From positions 1 through 23,538 of the forward strand of contig SKGH01000061.1 in the NCBI GenBank assembly GCA_007117575.1: DNA of 23,538 bases. Direction: 5' to 3'. The notes beneath the pieces were generated by a model. It made no database searches, was not told the origin of the DNA, and saw only the letters and a list, made by a program, of their open reading frames with translations. Below are positions 6,934 to 15,891 of the stretch, piece after piece (position 1 is the stretch's first letter; every line of letters starts with the position of its first letter). This DNA comes from Candidatus Kaiserbacteria bacterium (GTDB lineage Bacteria; Patescibacteriota; Minisyncoccia; Phycocordibacterales; UBA918). A program made the translations under genes and the position numbers.

Positions 6934-7005
6934 TATAAAACATTTTTCTACATACTAAAGCGGGTTTTTCCACCTAAAAAGTTTTTATTTATAAAAAGTA
7001 CAACA

Positions 7006-7011
7006 TATAAT
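7006..7011 (+). promoter_or_regulatory. -10 promoter element for the TraD-like ATPase gene
   Basis: Consensus TATAAT ends 7 bases before the ATG at 7019, predicting a leaderless mRNA. There is no TG extension (ACA precedes it) and no good -35 box. It lies 72 bases beyond the right end of repeat copy 2. Confidence 0.6.
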
Positions 7012-7018
7012 AATAAAT

Positions 7019-9757
7019 ATGGAATATGGTCAACCGCGTAGATTCAATAATCCTGAAGAGGAGATATCTTATCTGCGAGAAGAAATCGCCAAAAGAGAAC
7101 GTGAGCTTTTAGAACGTCACCCCAATACAGACCAAAGCACCTTGGAAACAGTTTCCAAAGATGCTTTAAAAGAATATGGCACTTTTACACCCGAGAAGGT
7201 CTTACAACAAGATTACCAACTTAGTGAAGCCGATAAGGTTGGGGCTAAAGAAAAACTACAAACTACTACCGACCAAGTGTCTGAAATAGTACTTTTAGCT
7301 AAAGAGCGCGGTATTCACAACGCTCTGTCAGTTATGGAGAAAGTGGTAAGTGATGCTTATACCATAGACGAAATACACAGAGCTTTGATTGAGGAAGTAA
7401 AAAACGGAGTGCAGGTACAAGGTCTAAAAGAAGGGGTTCCGCCATGGCAACTTTTACACATGATCTTATACGAAGTTTCCTTACCGGAAGTAAGCGAGCA
7501 ACAAGCGGGGAAGAGGTTGTCTGAAGTCATAAGTATGATGGAACAATTCTACGCCGGCATGCAAGCGGTTGGTCAAGGTAGTGGCACAGAACACTACGTC
7601 ATAGAAATAGCCGTGGCAGACAACAGTGACGACATCGCCTTCTATGTATCAGTACCAAACGCTTACAATGACCTGTTCCAAAAACAACTTTTATCGCTCT
7701 ATCCCCACGCCTTACTAACCGAAATGACCCATGACTACAACATTTTTGTGGACGGTGGAGTTTCCAGAGCTTCTCTGTGTAGCTTAGTCAAACACCACAT
7801 ATATCCGATAGCTACCAAAGATTCTTTTGAATCGGACCCTATATCAATAATACTTAACGCTTTTTCTAAAATAGAAAGAAATGGTGGCGGTGCCGCTCTG
7901 CAAATAGTAATCAAAAGCGAACCAAACAAATATCAAGCTGACTATGAAGGAATTATTAAGAGAGTGCGAGAAGGAATGAAACCGGCAGAAGCTATAAAAA
8001 GAAGTTCTTTTTCCGGTGATATGTTTGCGTCTTTTAAAGAGCTGATTTTTAGCCAAGTTAAAAATGACGAACAATCGCCACCAACCGTACCCACAGTAGA
8101 CAATGAGGCCCTTGAATTTTTTGCCGAAAAGATGCGTAGTCCTAATTTGTCCGCAAACATCAGGATCGCTTCCTCCAGTCAGACAACCGCCAGATCTGAA
8201 CAGATACTGTCAGACATTGAAGCCACATTTCATCAGTTTGAACGCTCACAAAGTAACCACTTTGTTTTCAAACGATTGTACGGCAATCAGCTGAAGCGCT
8301 CCCTGAAAGCTTTTTCTTTTCGTGAGTTCCATAAATCAGCCATTATTCCACTTTCCATTAGAGAATTAGCGACAGTCATGCACTTTCCGGCACATGGTTT
8401 GGACAGTTCGCCTCAATTCAAACAGTCTAGAGCCAAAACAGCTGCCGCTCCTACCAATATGCCCGGTGAAGGCACCTTACTAGGAATAAACGATCACCGA
8501 GGTACGCAAACCAAAATATACATCACGCCGGAAGACCGTATGCGTCATTTTTACATAATAGGTCAAACCGGTACCGGAAAAACAACTTTAATGAAAAACA
8601 TGATAGTGCAAGACATTGAAGATGGTGCCGGTGTGTGCATGATAGACCCGCACGGAACTGACATAGAGGACGTCTTAGGCGCGGTACCACCGGAAAGAGA
8701 GAAAGACATTATCTATTTTGATCCCTCAAGCACTAACCGAGTACTGGGTTTGAATATGCTTGAATACGATCCAAACAAACCGGAACAAAAAACTTTCGTT
8801 GTCAATGAGCTATTTTCCATCTTTCAAAAACTATACAGCGCCAATCCTGAAGCCGTGGGGCCAATGTTTGAGCAATACTTTAGAAACTCGACTCAACTGG
8901 TTATGGAAGACCCGGCTACCGGCAATACCCTTCTGGACATAAGTAGAGTCATGTCTGATTCCAAATACAGAGCTATTAAATTAGCTAGAGCTAAGAACCC
9001 GGTTGTTATTCAATTTTGGAAGAAAATAGCTACCAAAGCCGGCGGGGAAGCTTCACTGGAAAACATTGTCCCTTACATAGTCTCTAAGATAGACACCTTT
9101 ACCGCCAACGACTACTTACGCCCCATAATTGGCCAACAAAAGTCCTCTTTCAATTTCAGAAGCATAATGGACGAAAAAAAGATACTGTTGGTAAACTTAT
9201 CTAAAGGTAGGCTGGGTGACATAAACGCTCACTTAATAGGTATGATAATTGTTGGAAAACTACTGATGGCGGCTCTATCAAGAGTTGATGACCCTACTAA
9301 AAGTTTCCCGCCTTTTTATCTTCACATGGATGAATTCCAAAACGTATCCACCAACTCCATTTCTGCCATCCTGTCCGAAGCTCGAAAATACAAACTGGGT
9401 CTGACCATAGCTCATCAATTTATTGCCCAGCTGTCGCCGGAAATAAAAGACGCGGTATTCGGTAATGTTGGCTCCATAGCAACCTTCCGAGTAGGTCCTG
9501 AAGATGCGCAATTCCTAGAGCAACAGTTCAAACCAACCTTCAACGAAGCTGACTTGATGAACGTACCAAACCGCACTGCTTACTTACGAGTTCTTGCCAA
9601 CGGTACCCCCACCAAACCCTTTAGCATCAAGACCTTACCTCCAAAACCGGTAGACCACGAAAGGGTGGCTATGCTTATTGAACAAAGCGGTTTACGCTAT
9701 GGTGTATCACGACAAGAGCTTGAGGACGAATTAATGTCTCGCTATCAACAGGATTAA
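7019..9757 (+). CDS. TraD/VirD4-like (HerA-FtsK superfamily) ATPase
   Basis: The protein has 912 residues. Residues about 1-190 are helical and charged, and about 190-340 form an alpha/beta domain (including HYVIEIAVADNSDDIAFYVS). The P-loop ATPase domain runs from about 485 to 880. Walker A is GQTGTGKTT (515-523, K521) and Walker B is FYLHMDEFQNV with D771/E772. The ATPase also contains a DPHGTDIEDVL segment and the TraG/TraD-type C-terminal region with ARKYKLGLTIAHQFIAQL. In CPR genomes such proteins are usually annotated as type IV secretory system conjugative DNA transfer family proteins. No membrane helices are evident, so it is a soluble motor that would need a membrane partner; the LysM-like membrane protein encoded next is an obvious candidate. 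No relaxase, VirB4 or pilin gene is in the window, so conjugation is not shown. DNA uptake or protein transport are alternatives. Confidence 0.88.
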   Translation: MEYGQPRRFNNPEEEISYLREEIAKRERELLERHPNTDQSTLETVSKDALKEYGTFTPEKVLQQDYQLSEADKVGAKEKLQTTTDQVSEIVLLAKERGIHNALSVMEKVVSDAYTIDEIHRALIEEVKNGVQVQGLKEGVPPWQLLHMILYEVSLPEVSEQQAGKRLSEVISMMEQFYAGMQAVGQGSGTEHYVIEIAVADNSDDIAFYVSVPNAYNDLFQKQLLSLYPHALLTEMTHDYNIFVDGGVSRASLCSLVKHHIYPIATKDSFESDPISIILNAFSKIERNGGGAALQIVIKSEPNKYQADYEGIIKRVREGMKPAEAIKRSSFSGDMFASFKELIFSQVKNDEQSPPTVPTVDNEALEFFAEKMRSPNLSANIRIASSSQTTARSEQILSDIEATFHQFERSQSNHFVFKRLYGNQLKRSLKAFSFREFHKSAIIPLSIRELATVMHFPAHGLDSSPQFKQSRAKTAAAPTNMPGEGTLLGINDHRGTQTKIYITPEDRMRHFYIIGQTGTGKTTLMKNMIVQDIEDGAGVCMIDPHGTDIEDVLGAVPPEREKDIIYFDPSSTNRVLGLNMLEYDPNKPEQKTFVVNELFSIFQKLYSANPEAVGPMFEQYFRNSTQLVMEDPATGNTLLDISRVMSDSKYRAIKLARAKNPVVIQFWKKIATKAGGEASLENIVPYIVSKIDTFTANDYLRPIIGQQKSSFNFRSIMDEKKILLVNLSKGRLGDINAHLIGMIIVGKLLMAALSRVDDPTKSFPPFYLHMDEFQNVSTNSISAILSEARKYKLGLTIAHQFIAQLSPEIKDAVFGNVGSIATFRVGPEDAQFLEQQFKPTFNEADLMNVPNRTAYLRVLANGTPTKPFSIKTLPPKPVDHERVAMLIEQSGLRYGVSRQELEDELMSRYQQD

Positions 9758-9786
9758 TGGATTAGTATCGACGTATTGTCATTTTG

Positions 9787-9795
9787 TGTTATAAT
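9787..9795 (+). promoter_or_regulatory. Extended -10 promoter for the acidic LysM-like gene
   Basis: TGTTATAAT fits TGn-TATAAT. It ends 19 bases before the ATG at 9815, so the mRNA would have a leader of about 12 bases without a Shine-Dalgarno. No -35 box is seen at the normal distance. Confidence 0.65.
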
Positions 9796-9814
9796 AAAAA
9801 AATAAATTAAGTCT

Positions 9815-12784
9815 ATGAACGAACGAATTGACGAGACAAATAGTCCTGATGATATGCCTCTTAGCTTACAAGATATGCCTAGGAGGCTTGATGCTCAACA
9901 GAACACCAAACACGAAAAGGGTACTGAAAATAGAGATGAGCAAGAAACCGGGGCTGAAGGTACGCTAAATGCTGATGCAGAAGATTTAAATTCACAAGAG
10001 ACATCTGAAAGAGATAGTGAAAATACTGGTAATATAAAACCAGAAGCTGACACACCGCAAAATGAAAAACCGGCTGAGTCAGAAACTGATAAAAATCCGG
10101 ATAACACGTCGCAAAGTGAAGGCGGTACCAATAGATCTGAATCTGCTGACACTGGCGAAACTGGTGACGAGAACAGCTCAAAAAGTGAAGATATAATTGA
10201 ATGTAAGAAAAAGGGCTCAAAAAAAGAATCAAAAGCTACTGAAGCAGAACAAACTAAAGACCCGGGCGAGACAGACAGTGAATCATCGAAGAAAGAAGAA
10301 GAAAGCCTTAAAGAAAAAGAATATGAGACCTTCAACAAGACCAGAAAAGAGGCGAGAGACAAACTGGCTGAAGCTTATAAGAACTGCCCTCCTTCGCTAC
10401 TAAAGCGAGTCTTGGGTATCAGTCATAAAAATTCAACTCCTGATATCGAGAATGCTTATAAAGGTTATTTAGATATGAGCAAACGTCGGTTTGAAAGAGC
10501 AGAAGCCTATCTCATAAAACGCAAAGAAAGAGAGCAGTTGTTAAAAGACAAGCTTGCGTTTGCAGAAAGGCATGGCTTGAGAACTTCTAAAAATAGACAA
10601 AATATTGTAGCTAGAAACAATGCCCTCAACCAACTACTTGAATGGTACCCCGATCTTAAACAAGACAACTCTGAAACACCAAACACAGAAGTAAATTTTG
10701 AAGAGCTAGACAATCTATACAAAAAAGGAATAACTAGGCTTAAAAATGACATTGATAAAATACACAAAAGGAGAAACGAAGGGATAAACAAAACTCAAAA
10801 AGATGCTTCAAAATCAGCGTCTGAGAAAACTGTATCTTTTAACACCGAGGCTTTTTTGCAAAATAAAGACGCCATGTTTATGGACCAAGTGGTTAAAATC
10901 AACAAAGAAAGACTGGAACAGCAAAAAATCGCTCTTGGTAAAAAACTACGAAACCTCCTTAGTAAGATGGATGATTCTCTAAAGAAGGTAGACGGTTACC
11001 AAAAGGTCAAAAAAGAATTTGGAAGCTTTAAACAGAAACTGGTTGAAGCAGGAAAAGATTTAAAAGATAGTGAAAAAATCAAAAAAATAACCGGTAACAA
11101 AAAAATTATGATACCGCTAGGTATCACCGCCATTGCCGGGGTCGGTTACGTTGCGCCAGCCATGATTATGGCGGCTGCAGCAGGTTTAACGGTCAGAAAG
11201 TTAGGTGCTGATTATATAGTTGCTCCACGCACCGAAGCGCGTCTTAAATACAAAAAAATTACAATCAGAAGTTTTTCTTTAGATGATTTAGAAAAGTACG
11301 CTCGTCAAGACCTGAGCATGGCACAAAAAGAAACTTCAGCCAAAACCTGGGTGAACAGAGGAGCGGTAGGGTCGGCTATAGCAGTCGGAATGACAAATGT
11401 GGCAATTTCTACCGATGGCAGTGCTTTATTAAACCAAGATATACACAGTGATCCAACAAATACTGAAATGAACACCGGTAATAATAATTCAGGTCACTCA
11501 CCGGATCAGCAATCCTCCTCAGAACCGGAACCACCGTCTGAGCTGGAACCAACGGAAAATAGCCGACCATTAAGTACAGAAGACACGCCACAACATACAG
11601 CAGTGACTGTAGAGGAGGACAAAAATCCGGATACGCCGGACACTTCTGACACCACCACTCCCACTTCTGCTCCTCTGGCACAAGAAGAAACAATCACTAG
11701 TGAACAATTGCCTGAAATGTCTTCTTATCAACACACCTTTAAGCGGGGTGATAACTTGTCAACGGTATTATTTGAATCATGGAAAGAAGGAAAATTTAAC
11801 GATATGGGCGTACCTAGTCCAGACGATATGTCCAGAAGAGAATTTCTCAACCGTATGTATGAAGTAATTCATACGGTTGACGCTGACACCCTGAACCGGA
11901 TGGGCATAACCAGCGGAAATGTGGACCTTATTTACGTAAATCAATCAATAGACCTGGCACCTCTGCTATCAGAGATGTATCCTCCGACTGAAGAAATGAT
12001 TAGTCCCGATACTAGTAGTAGTGTTGACGAGGCAGGTTCTGTTGAAAGTACTGCAACAGAACCTAGCGAGCCCAATTCAAATTCAGGGGAAACTAACGCA
12101 AATGAAACAAGTAAAGAAGCTGAACCAACCAGAGAAAATATACATAATGACTCAAATAAAAATGAGGATATAGTTCACCCTGATACATATGATTCCGCTA
12201 CTGAACAAAGCAGAGAAGAAGTGTTGAGTGAATTGGTTACAGACAATGCTTTTCCGGCACAAAAAGAATGGCTTATTGAAAATTATGCTTTTCTTACCGA
12301 AACCTCAAGAGAGCAAGTATTAAATGACGCTCGTGATGAGTACATTAGACTATATGAAGGTTCACCACTATCTGATGAAGGAGAAATGGATAAAGAAGCT
12401 TTTGCAGAACTTGTACAGAGCATGGCGTTTCAGGAATCTGTCCTAGAAACCATGAACCCAAACCCGACTGAGAAACTTGACCCCAATCTACGTAAATGGC
12501 TAACTATAAGTAGCTTACAAGACGTACTAGACGAGTCTGGGGAAAATTTGTCAGACAATTTCACTAAAGTCTTAACTTTCGAAGGTTTAACAAATGAACA
12601 GATAGAAAACATAACAAAACTAATAACAACAGTGGCTTCGATCACAAATAATACAAACCAGTCATTTACTGAAGCTTTAGATTTTCTTGATTATAATAAA
12701 ACTGCTACGTTAAGTGAAGGCGGTAAGGAATTACTGATCGGTCTGGATGGTTCATCACAAACCAAAATAACTCTACGACCTTAA
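9815..12784 (+). CDS. Giant acidic membrane protein with LysM-like domain
   Basis: The protein has 989 residues. Residues 1-165 are disordered and rich in E, S, T, D and K. About 165-420 form long charged helices (likely coiled coil). Two hydrophobic segments follow: about 431-457 (IPLGITAIAGVGYVAPAMIM and on) and about 514-530 (VGSAIAVGMTNVAIS). About 545-635 is a P/S/T/E-rich linker, and about 638-720 is a LysM-like domain opening YQHTFKRGDNLSTVLFESW, followed by another acidic linker and a helical C-terminal domain (about 800-989). With two membrane helices both ends would be on the same side. If the LysM-like part binds peptidoglycan, both ends are outside and the 458-513 loop inside; topology is inference. 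It lies 57 bases after the TraD-like ATPase and probably acts with it at the cell envelope. I know of no characterised function. Confidence 0.75.
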   Translation: MNERIDETNSPDDMPLSLQDMPRRLDAQQNTKHEKGTENRDEQETGAEGTLNADAEDLNSQETSERDSENTGNIKPEADTPQNEKPAESETDKNPDNTSQSEGGTNRSESADTGETGDENSSKSEDIIECKKKGSKKESKATEAEQTKDPGETDSESSKKEEESLKEKEYETFNKTRKEARDKLAEAYKNCPPSLLKRVLGISHKNSTPDIENAYKGYLDMSKRRFERAEAYLIKRKEREQLLKDKLAFAERHGLRTSKNRQNIVARNNALNQLLEWYPDLKQDNSETPNTEVNFEELDNLYKKGITRLKNDIDKIHKRRNEGINKTQKDASKSASEKTVSFNTEAFLQNKDAMFMDQVVKINKERLEQQKIALGKKLRNLLSKMDDSLKKVDGYQKVKKEFGSFKQKLVEAGKDLKDSEKIKKITGNKKIMIPLGITAIAGVGYVAPAMIMAAAAGLTVRKLGADYIVAPRTEARLKYKKITIRSFSLDDLEKYARQDLSMAQKETSAKTWVNRGAVGSAIAVGMTNVAISTDGSALLNQDIHSDPTNTEMNTGNNNSGHSPDQQSSSEPEPPSELEPTENSRPLSTEDTPQHTAVTVEEDKNPDTPDTSDTTTPTSAPLAQEETITSEQLPEMSSYQHTFKRGDNLSTVLFESWKEGKFNDMGVPSPDDMSRREFLNRMYEVIHTVDADTLNRMGITSGNVDLIYVNQSIDLAPLLSEMYPPTEEMISPDTSSSVDEAGSVESTATEPSEPNSNSGETNANETSKEAEPTRENIHNDSNKNEDIVHPDTYDSATEQSREEVLSELVTDNAFPAQKEWLIENYAFLTETSREQVLNDARDEYIRLYEGSPLSDEGEMDKEAFAELVQSMAFQESVLETMNPNPTEKLDPNLRKWLTISSLQDVLDESGENLSDNFTKVLTFEGLTNEQIENITKLITTVASITNNTNQSFTEALDFLDYNKTATLSEGGKELLIGLDGSSQTKITLRP

Positions 12785-12798
12785 GTTTAAATATTTCC

Positions 12799-13122
12799 AT
12801 GAAACAAACCGACCTAAAAACCAACCTAAAACAAACCTTTGACCTCAGTACTCTTAGTGAGGAAGAGCAGTTGGTGTTAGCTAACGATGTGGGAGAGTTG
12901 ATACTGGAGTCTTCACTACTGCGGTTAATGGCTGAACTGAGCGAAGACCAGACCTCTTCCTTGGATCATTATCTAGACTCTGAACCATCAAGTGAAGAAC
13001 TATTGGAACATTTAATAGAGCACTATGAGGTCTTCCCGGAACTGGTCAAAGAAGAGTTGCAAAACTTTCAAAAAGAAGCTTTATTTATTATAAACAAACT
13101 AAAAACTGAAAACAGTCAATGA
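12799..13122 (+). CDS. DUF5663-like small acidic protein
   Basis: The protein has 107 residues, all helical and acidic, with the pattern LSTLSEEEQLVLANDVGELI followed by LRLMAELSEDQTSSLDHYLD. This matches my recollection of DUF5663, a small family largely confined to CPR bacteria; a profile search would settle it. It has no membrane segment or catalytic motif. Its ATG is 14 bases after the stop of the LysM-like gene with no promoter between, so it belongs to that transcript. The function is unknown; a small chaperone or adaptor for the neighbouring large proteins is possible but unsupported. Confidence 0.75.
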   Translation: MKQTDLKTNLKQTFDLSTLSEEEQLVLANDVGELILESSLLRLMAELSEDQTSSLDHYLDSEPSSEELLEHLIEHYEVFPELVKEELQNFQKEALFIINKLKTENSQ

Positions 13123-13124
13123 AG

Positions 13125-13133
13125 TGTTATAAT
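13125..13133 (+). promoter_or_regulatory. Extended -10 promoter without an adjacent gene
   Basis: TGTTATAAT, identical to the element at 9787-9795, starts 3 bases after the stop of the DUF5663-like gene. The next gene start is about 117 bases away and has its own -10. It may drive a short RNA, an alternative long leader, or a 17-codon ORF from GTG near 13152. Confidence 0.45.
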
Positions 13134-13229
13134 GAGAAAGTATAAAAGAGGTGCGGTTCATAGCGGGTGATTATTTAGTATATTTACAACTGGGGATAGT
13201 TTAAGTGGGTAATGATGTCTCTAATAATG

Positions 13230-13235
13230 TATAAT
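13230..13235 (+). promoter_or_regulatory. -10 promoter element for the Pro/Gln/Asn-rich protein gene
   Basis: TATAAT is preceded directly by TG (13228-13229). An RNA starting about 7 bases downstream would begin at or after the first ATG (13241), which favours the in-frame ATG at 13250 as the start. Confidence 0.5.
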
Positions 13236-13249
13236 TTTAAATGTTAATT

Positions 13250-15214
13250 ATGACAAAATCATCGATCAACTCTTCCAGACTTATGTCACAAGTCACCCAA
13301 CCAAAAGACACGCAGTTTGACCTATCTATTGAACAAGACGTTTTAGCTCTTCTGCGACACGTTCACCAACTTCCGCTAGACAATGACATAAAAAACGAAC
13401 TTAGAGACCGTATTTTCGCCTTTAGACAAACTGAAACCCGCACAGACTTTAAAGCTTTAGCCAAACTGGCTTCTTCGGCCAGAATTAAACTTTGTAGCTC
13501 GGAACATTCTTATGGTTACGAACTGGAAGAGAAAAAAACCGCCAACCGTTTCGGGAGCAGTAGACCGGTACCAACCTTCAGTTTAGATGAGTATAAAATA
13601 ATACCAAAAGACAAACCTTCTAAAAATACAGATTCTGAATTAAACAAGGTAACAACTGATCAAGAAACAGCAGACACAGTAACGAATGAAGAAACGGTGG
13701 AAGAAATGGTTAACTCAGAAAGTTTAGACGATACCGAAGAACCGGCTAATCAGCCAATCGAGAATACCGTCCACACTGAAGAAGAACCTGATCACTCTAC
13801 ACCAACAAACGAGCCCGTTGCCCAAGACGATAAGGCAAAGATTGACGTGCCTAATTATGATAATAAACAAGATCAAGTGCTTCAGGCCAACCAAGAAGAA
13901 TCTGTACAGCCCATCTCTACACCGGCAAGTTTATCACCTGATACATACTCAGCCAGAGTGGTGGAGATAAAACATGCTGTAAATGAATTGGTTGGAAACC
14001 CCATAACCTTACTTGAGGTAGATAACACAGTCGGAAAGGAGTATCTAAATGCCCTACTTGACGCCATGAAAAAACAAAATGGCGGACGCCTGGATGAAAT
14101 GACAACGGCTTTAACACGGTTGGAAACCGCCTTTGAAGCAGTTAAAGTTGCCGTTAATAATAAACCACCGAGCAATCCTGTAGACAATATACAAGCTGAT
14201 AATACATACCAAGAGGCAGAGCAAAACCGCATCGAAGAACATCAAACATTTACCCCTTCTTCTGCAACAGAAGAAAACTCTGAACCACAATCAAACATAC
14301 AACAATCAGACAATTACAACGTGCCTCCATATAAAGAGACACCTGATCAGGTTATGAAGCCTATAAACAACCCTCCTGAGTTTGAGCAGATGGCTTCTGC
14401 TAATACTTATAATCCAACTCAAACACGACAAACCTCCGAGGAAACAAAAAATACAGACGCCTTTAACGAGACAGAGACACATTTTTCAAGCGATAAACAA
14501 ACTCTTCCTCCACCTCCTTCTTTTTCAAATACACCTACACCAACCGGTTATGGCAACCATTCCGGTACTCCTAAACAAAAAATAAATGATTCATTTGACA
14601 ACCTACCACCGCAACCACACTCACCAACACAGAATACATTTGATCCGGTAAAACCGGTCAGTGAAGAAATAGATGTAGCTCCAAAAGCCCATACTGAAAC
14701 AACACCTATACCCCCTCAAGTACCGCCTCAAGAAAATAATAAACAAATTCCGGTATCCAATGATGATCCATTAGATGTGCCCGAACCCCTATCGAGCCCT
14801 GCCGTATTGCCGGTTGTGCGAGATAAGAGAGTGCATGAATCAAGACAAAGCGAATTTATAAGACAGTCTCAAGAAAACATATCGCAAGAACCTCTGCTAT
14901 CTCCGGATGTAAACGCCGGACTATCGCAGTTGCTCTCAGAATGGAAACTGTTTAAAAGCAGTGGTATATTTGGAACCGGTCCAAACGGTTACGACCATCC
15001 TTTATTCAAAAAATTAGCGGACCTGCCGATGCATAGCGTAGTTGCCGGTCGCTTTGAAGGCGTTACCCCTGAAATAAGGCGTAGCTTATCCGACTATATG
15101 AACGGTTGGCGATACGAGATAGGAATAATGTACGAACCGGGTGAAAATTTTGAAAGATACCTAAGAAGAGTGGTACACAGAATACTTGACACAAGAGGGA
15201 AGAAGCAAATTTAA
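13250..15214 (+). CDS. Large Pro/Gln/Asn/Thr-rich protein with conserved-looking N- and C-terminal domains
   Basis: The predicted product is 654 residues from ATG 13250 (657 from ATG 13241). Residues about 15-85 form a helical domain (FDLSIEQDVLALLRHVHQLP and on). A long low-complexity region rich in E, T, P, N and Q follows, interrupted by a helical island at about 235-305 (SARVVEIKHAVNELVGNPIT and on). The last ~115 residues form a compact domain with LSEWKLFKSSGIFGTGPNGY, DHPLFKKLADLP and RFEGVTPEIRRSLSDYMNGW. That C-terminal pattern recurs, as far as I recall, in CPR proteins of unknown function. There are no membrane helices or signal peptide. The long disordered middle suggests a tether joining two folded ends. 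Its position after the TraD-like ATPase and LysM-like genes suggests the same envelope-associated system; the role is unknown. Confidence 0.75.
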   Translation: MTKSSINSSRLMSQVTQPKDTQFDLSIEQDVLALLRHVHQLPLDNDIKNELRDRIFAFRQTETRTDFKALAKLASSARIKLCSSEHSYGYELEEKKTANRFGSSRPVPTFSLDEYKIIPKDKPSKNTDSELNKVTTDQETADTVTNEETVEEMVNSESLDDTEEPANQPIENTVHTEEEPDHSTPTNEPVAQDDKAKIDVPNYDNKQDQVLQANQEESVQPISTPASLSPDTYSARVVEIKHAVNELVGNPITLLEVDNTVGKEYLNALLDAMKKQNGGRLDEMTTALTRLETAFEAVKVAVNNKPPSNPVDNIQADNTYQEAEQNRIEEHQTFTPSSATEENSEPQSNIQQSDNYNVPPYKETPDQVMKPINNPPEFEQMASANTYNPTQTRQTSEETKNTDAFNETETHFSSDKQTLPPPPSFSNTPTPTGYGNHSGTPKQKINDSFDNLPPQPHSPTQNTFDPVKPVSEEIDVAPKAHTETTPIPPQVPPQENNKQIPVSNDDPLDVPEPLSSPAVLPVVRDKRVHESRQSEFIRQSQENISQEPLLSPDVNAGLSQLLSEWKLFKSSGIFGTGPNGYDHPLFKKLADLPMHSVVAGRFEGVTPEIRRSLSDYMNGWRYEIGIMYEPGENFERYLRRVVHRILDTRGKKQI

Positions 15215-15221
15215 TTTTTGC

Positions 15222-15230
15222 TGGTATAAT
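15222..15230 (+). promoter_or_regulatory. Extended -10 promoter for the delta'-like gene (leaderless)
   Basis: TGGTATAAT fits TGn-TATAAT and ends 8 bases before the ATG at 15239, so the transcript should start at or within two bases of the initiation codon. This is one of the clearest leaderless arrangements in the window. Confidence 0.7.
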
Positions 15231-15238
15231 AATTCATT

Positions 15239-15847
15239 ATGAGTGAACATCATGCTGTTTTGTTGGTTAATAAAGATCTGGAAAATGTAGATTTACCAAA
15301 AAAATATCAAGTAAATTCTACTGATGTTAACCACCTCTACTTTGAGAAATTGACTTTAAATGAGGTTAAACAACTGATCGCTAAGTTAAACATACGTCCG
15401 TATAGTAAAGAAGAGCAAGTTTTTGTTGTAAGTCTACGTGAGATAACCACAGAAGCACAAAACGCTTTACTAAAAATCTTAGAAGATCCCCCAGCTGATG
15501 TAAAAATTTATTTTATCGTACCTTACGAAGAAATATTGCTAAAAACTGTTAGGTCCAGAATGCAGATACTTAACAAAGCGTCTGTTAAAGATACTCCTAG
15601 CAATAATAATTATAAAGATTTTAAAAAATTAAACTATGGACACCGGCTTGAGACAATAAGCATGAAGGTGAAAGATAAAGAATGGGTTAATTCAATGATC
15701 AACGGAATGGAGAGTGAAGCCTATCTAACAAAGAACAGGTCTTTGATGCGTGAAGTTTTATTTGCAAGGAAGTTTCTCCATCTAAGCGGGTCGTCGCCAA
15801 AAATGTTAATTGAACACTGCACTTTAATAACACCTCTTGAGAACTGA
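15239..15847 (+). CDS. Minimal DNA polymerase III delta'-like protein
   Basis: The protein has 202 residues, against ~330 for E. coli HolB. It retains the delta'/clamp-loader signature TTEAQNALLKILEDPPADVK followed by IYFIVPYEEILLKTVRSRMQIL. The second stretch includes the SRxQ (sensor 1 / SRC-like) position, here SRMQ with the cysteine replaced by Met. The N-terminal part is too short for a P-loop and shows no GxxGxGK, and there is no four-cysteine zinc module. The delta' subunit normally does not hydrolyse ATP, so the lack of a P-loop is compatible with a clamp-loader role, but the collar domain is also much reduced. It lies in a replication/translation neighbourhood (frr and rseP follow). 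Assignment as delta' is fairly secure at family level; function in the full complex is inference. Confidence 0.75.
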   Translation: MSEHHAVLLVNKDLENVDLPKKYQVNSTDVNHLYFEKLTLNEVKQLIAKLNIRPYSKEEQVFVVSLREITTEAQNALLKILEDPPADVKIYFIVPYEEILLKTVRSRMQILNKASVKDTPSNNNYKDFKKLNYGHRLETISMKVKDKEWVNSMINGMESEAYLTKNRSLMREVLFARKFLHLSGSSPKMLIEHCTLITPLEN

Positions 15848-15891
15848 AATACTTTTAAAATGATTTTGTGATAAACTGACAGATGTTCTGA

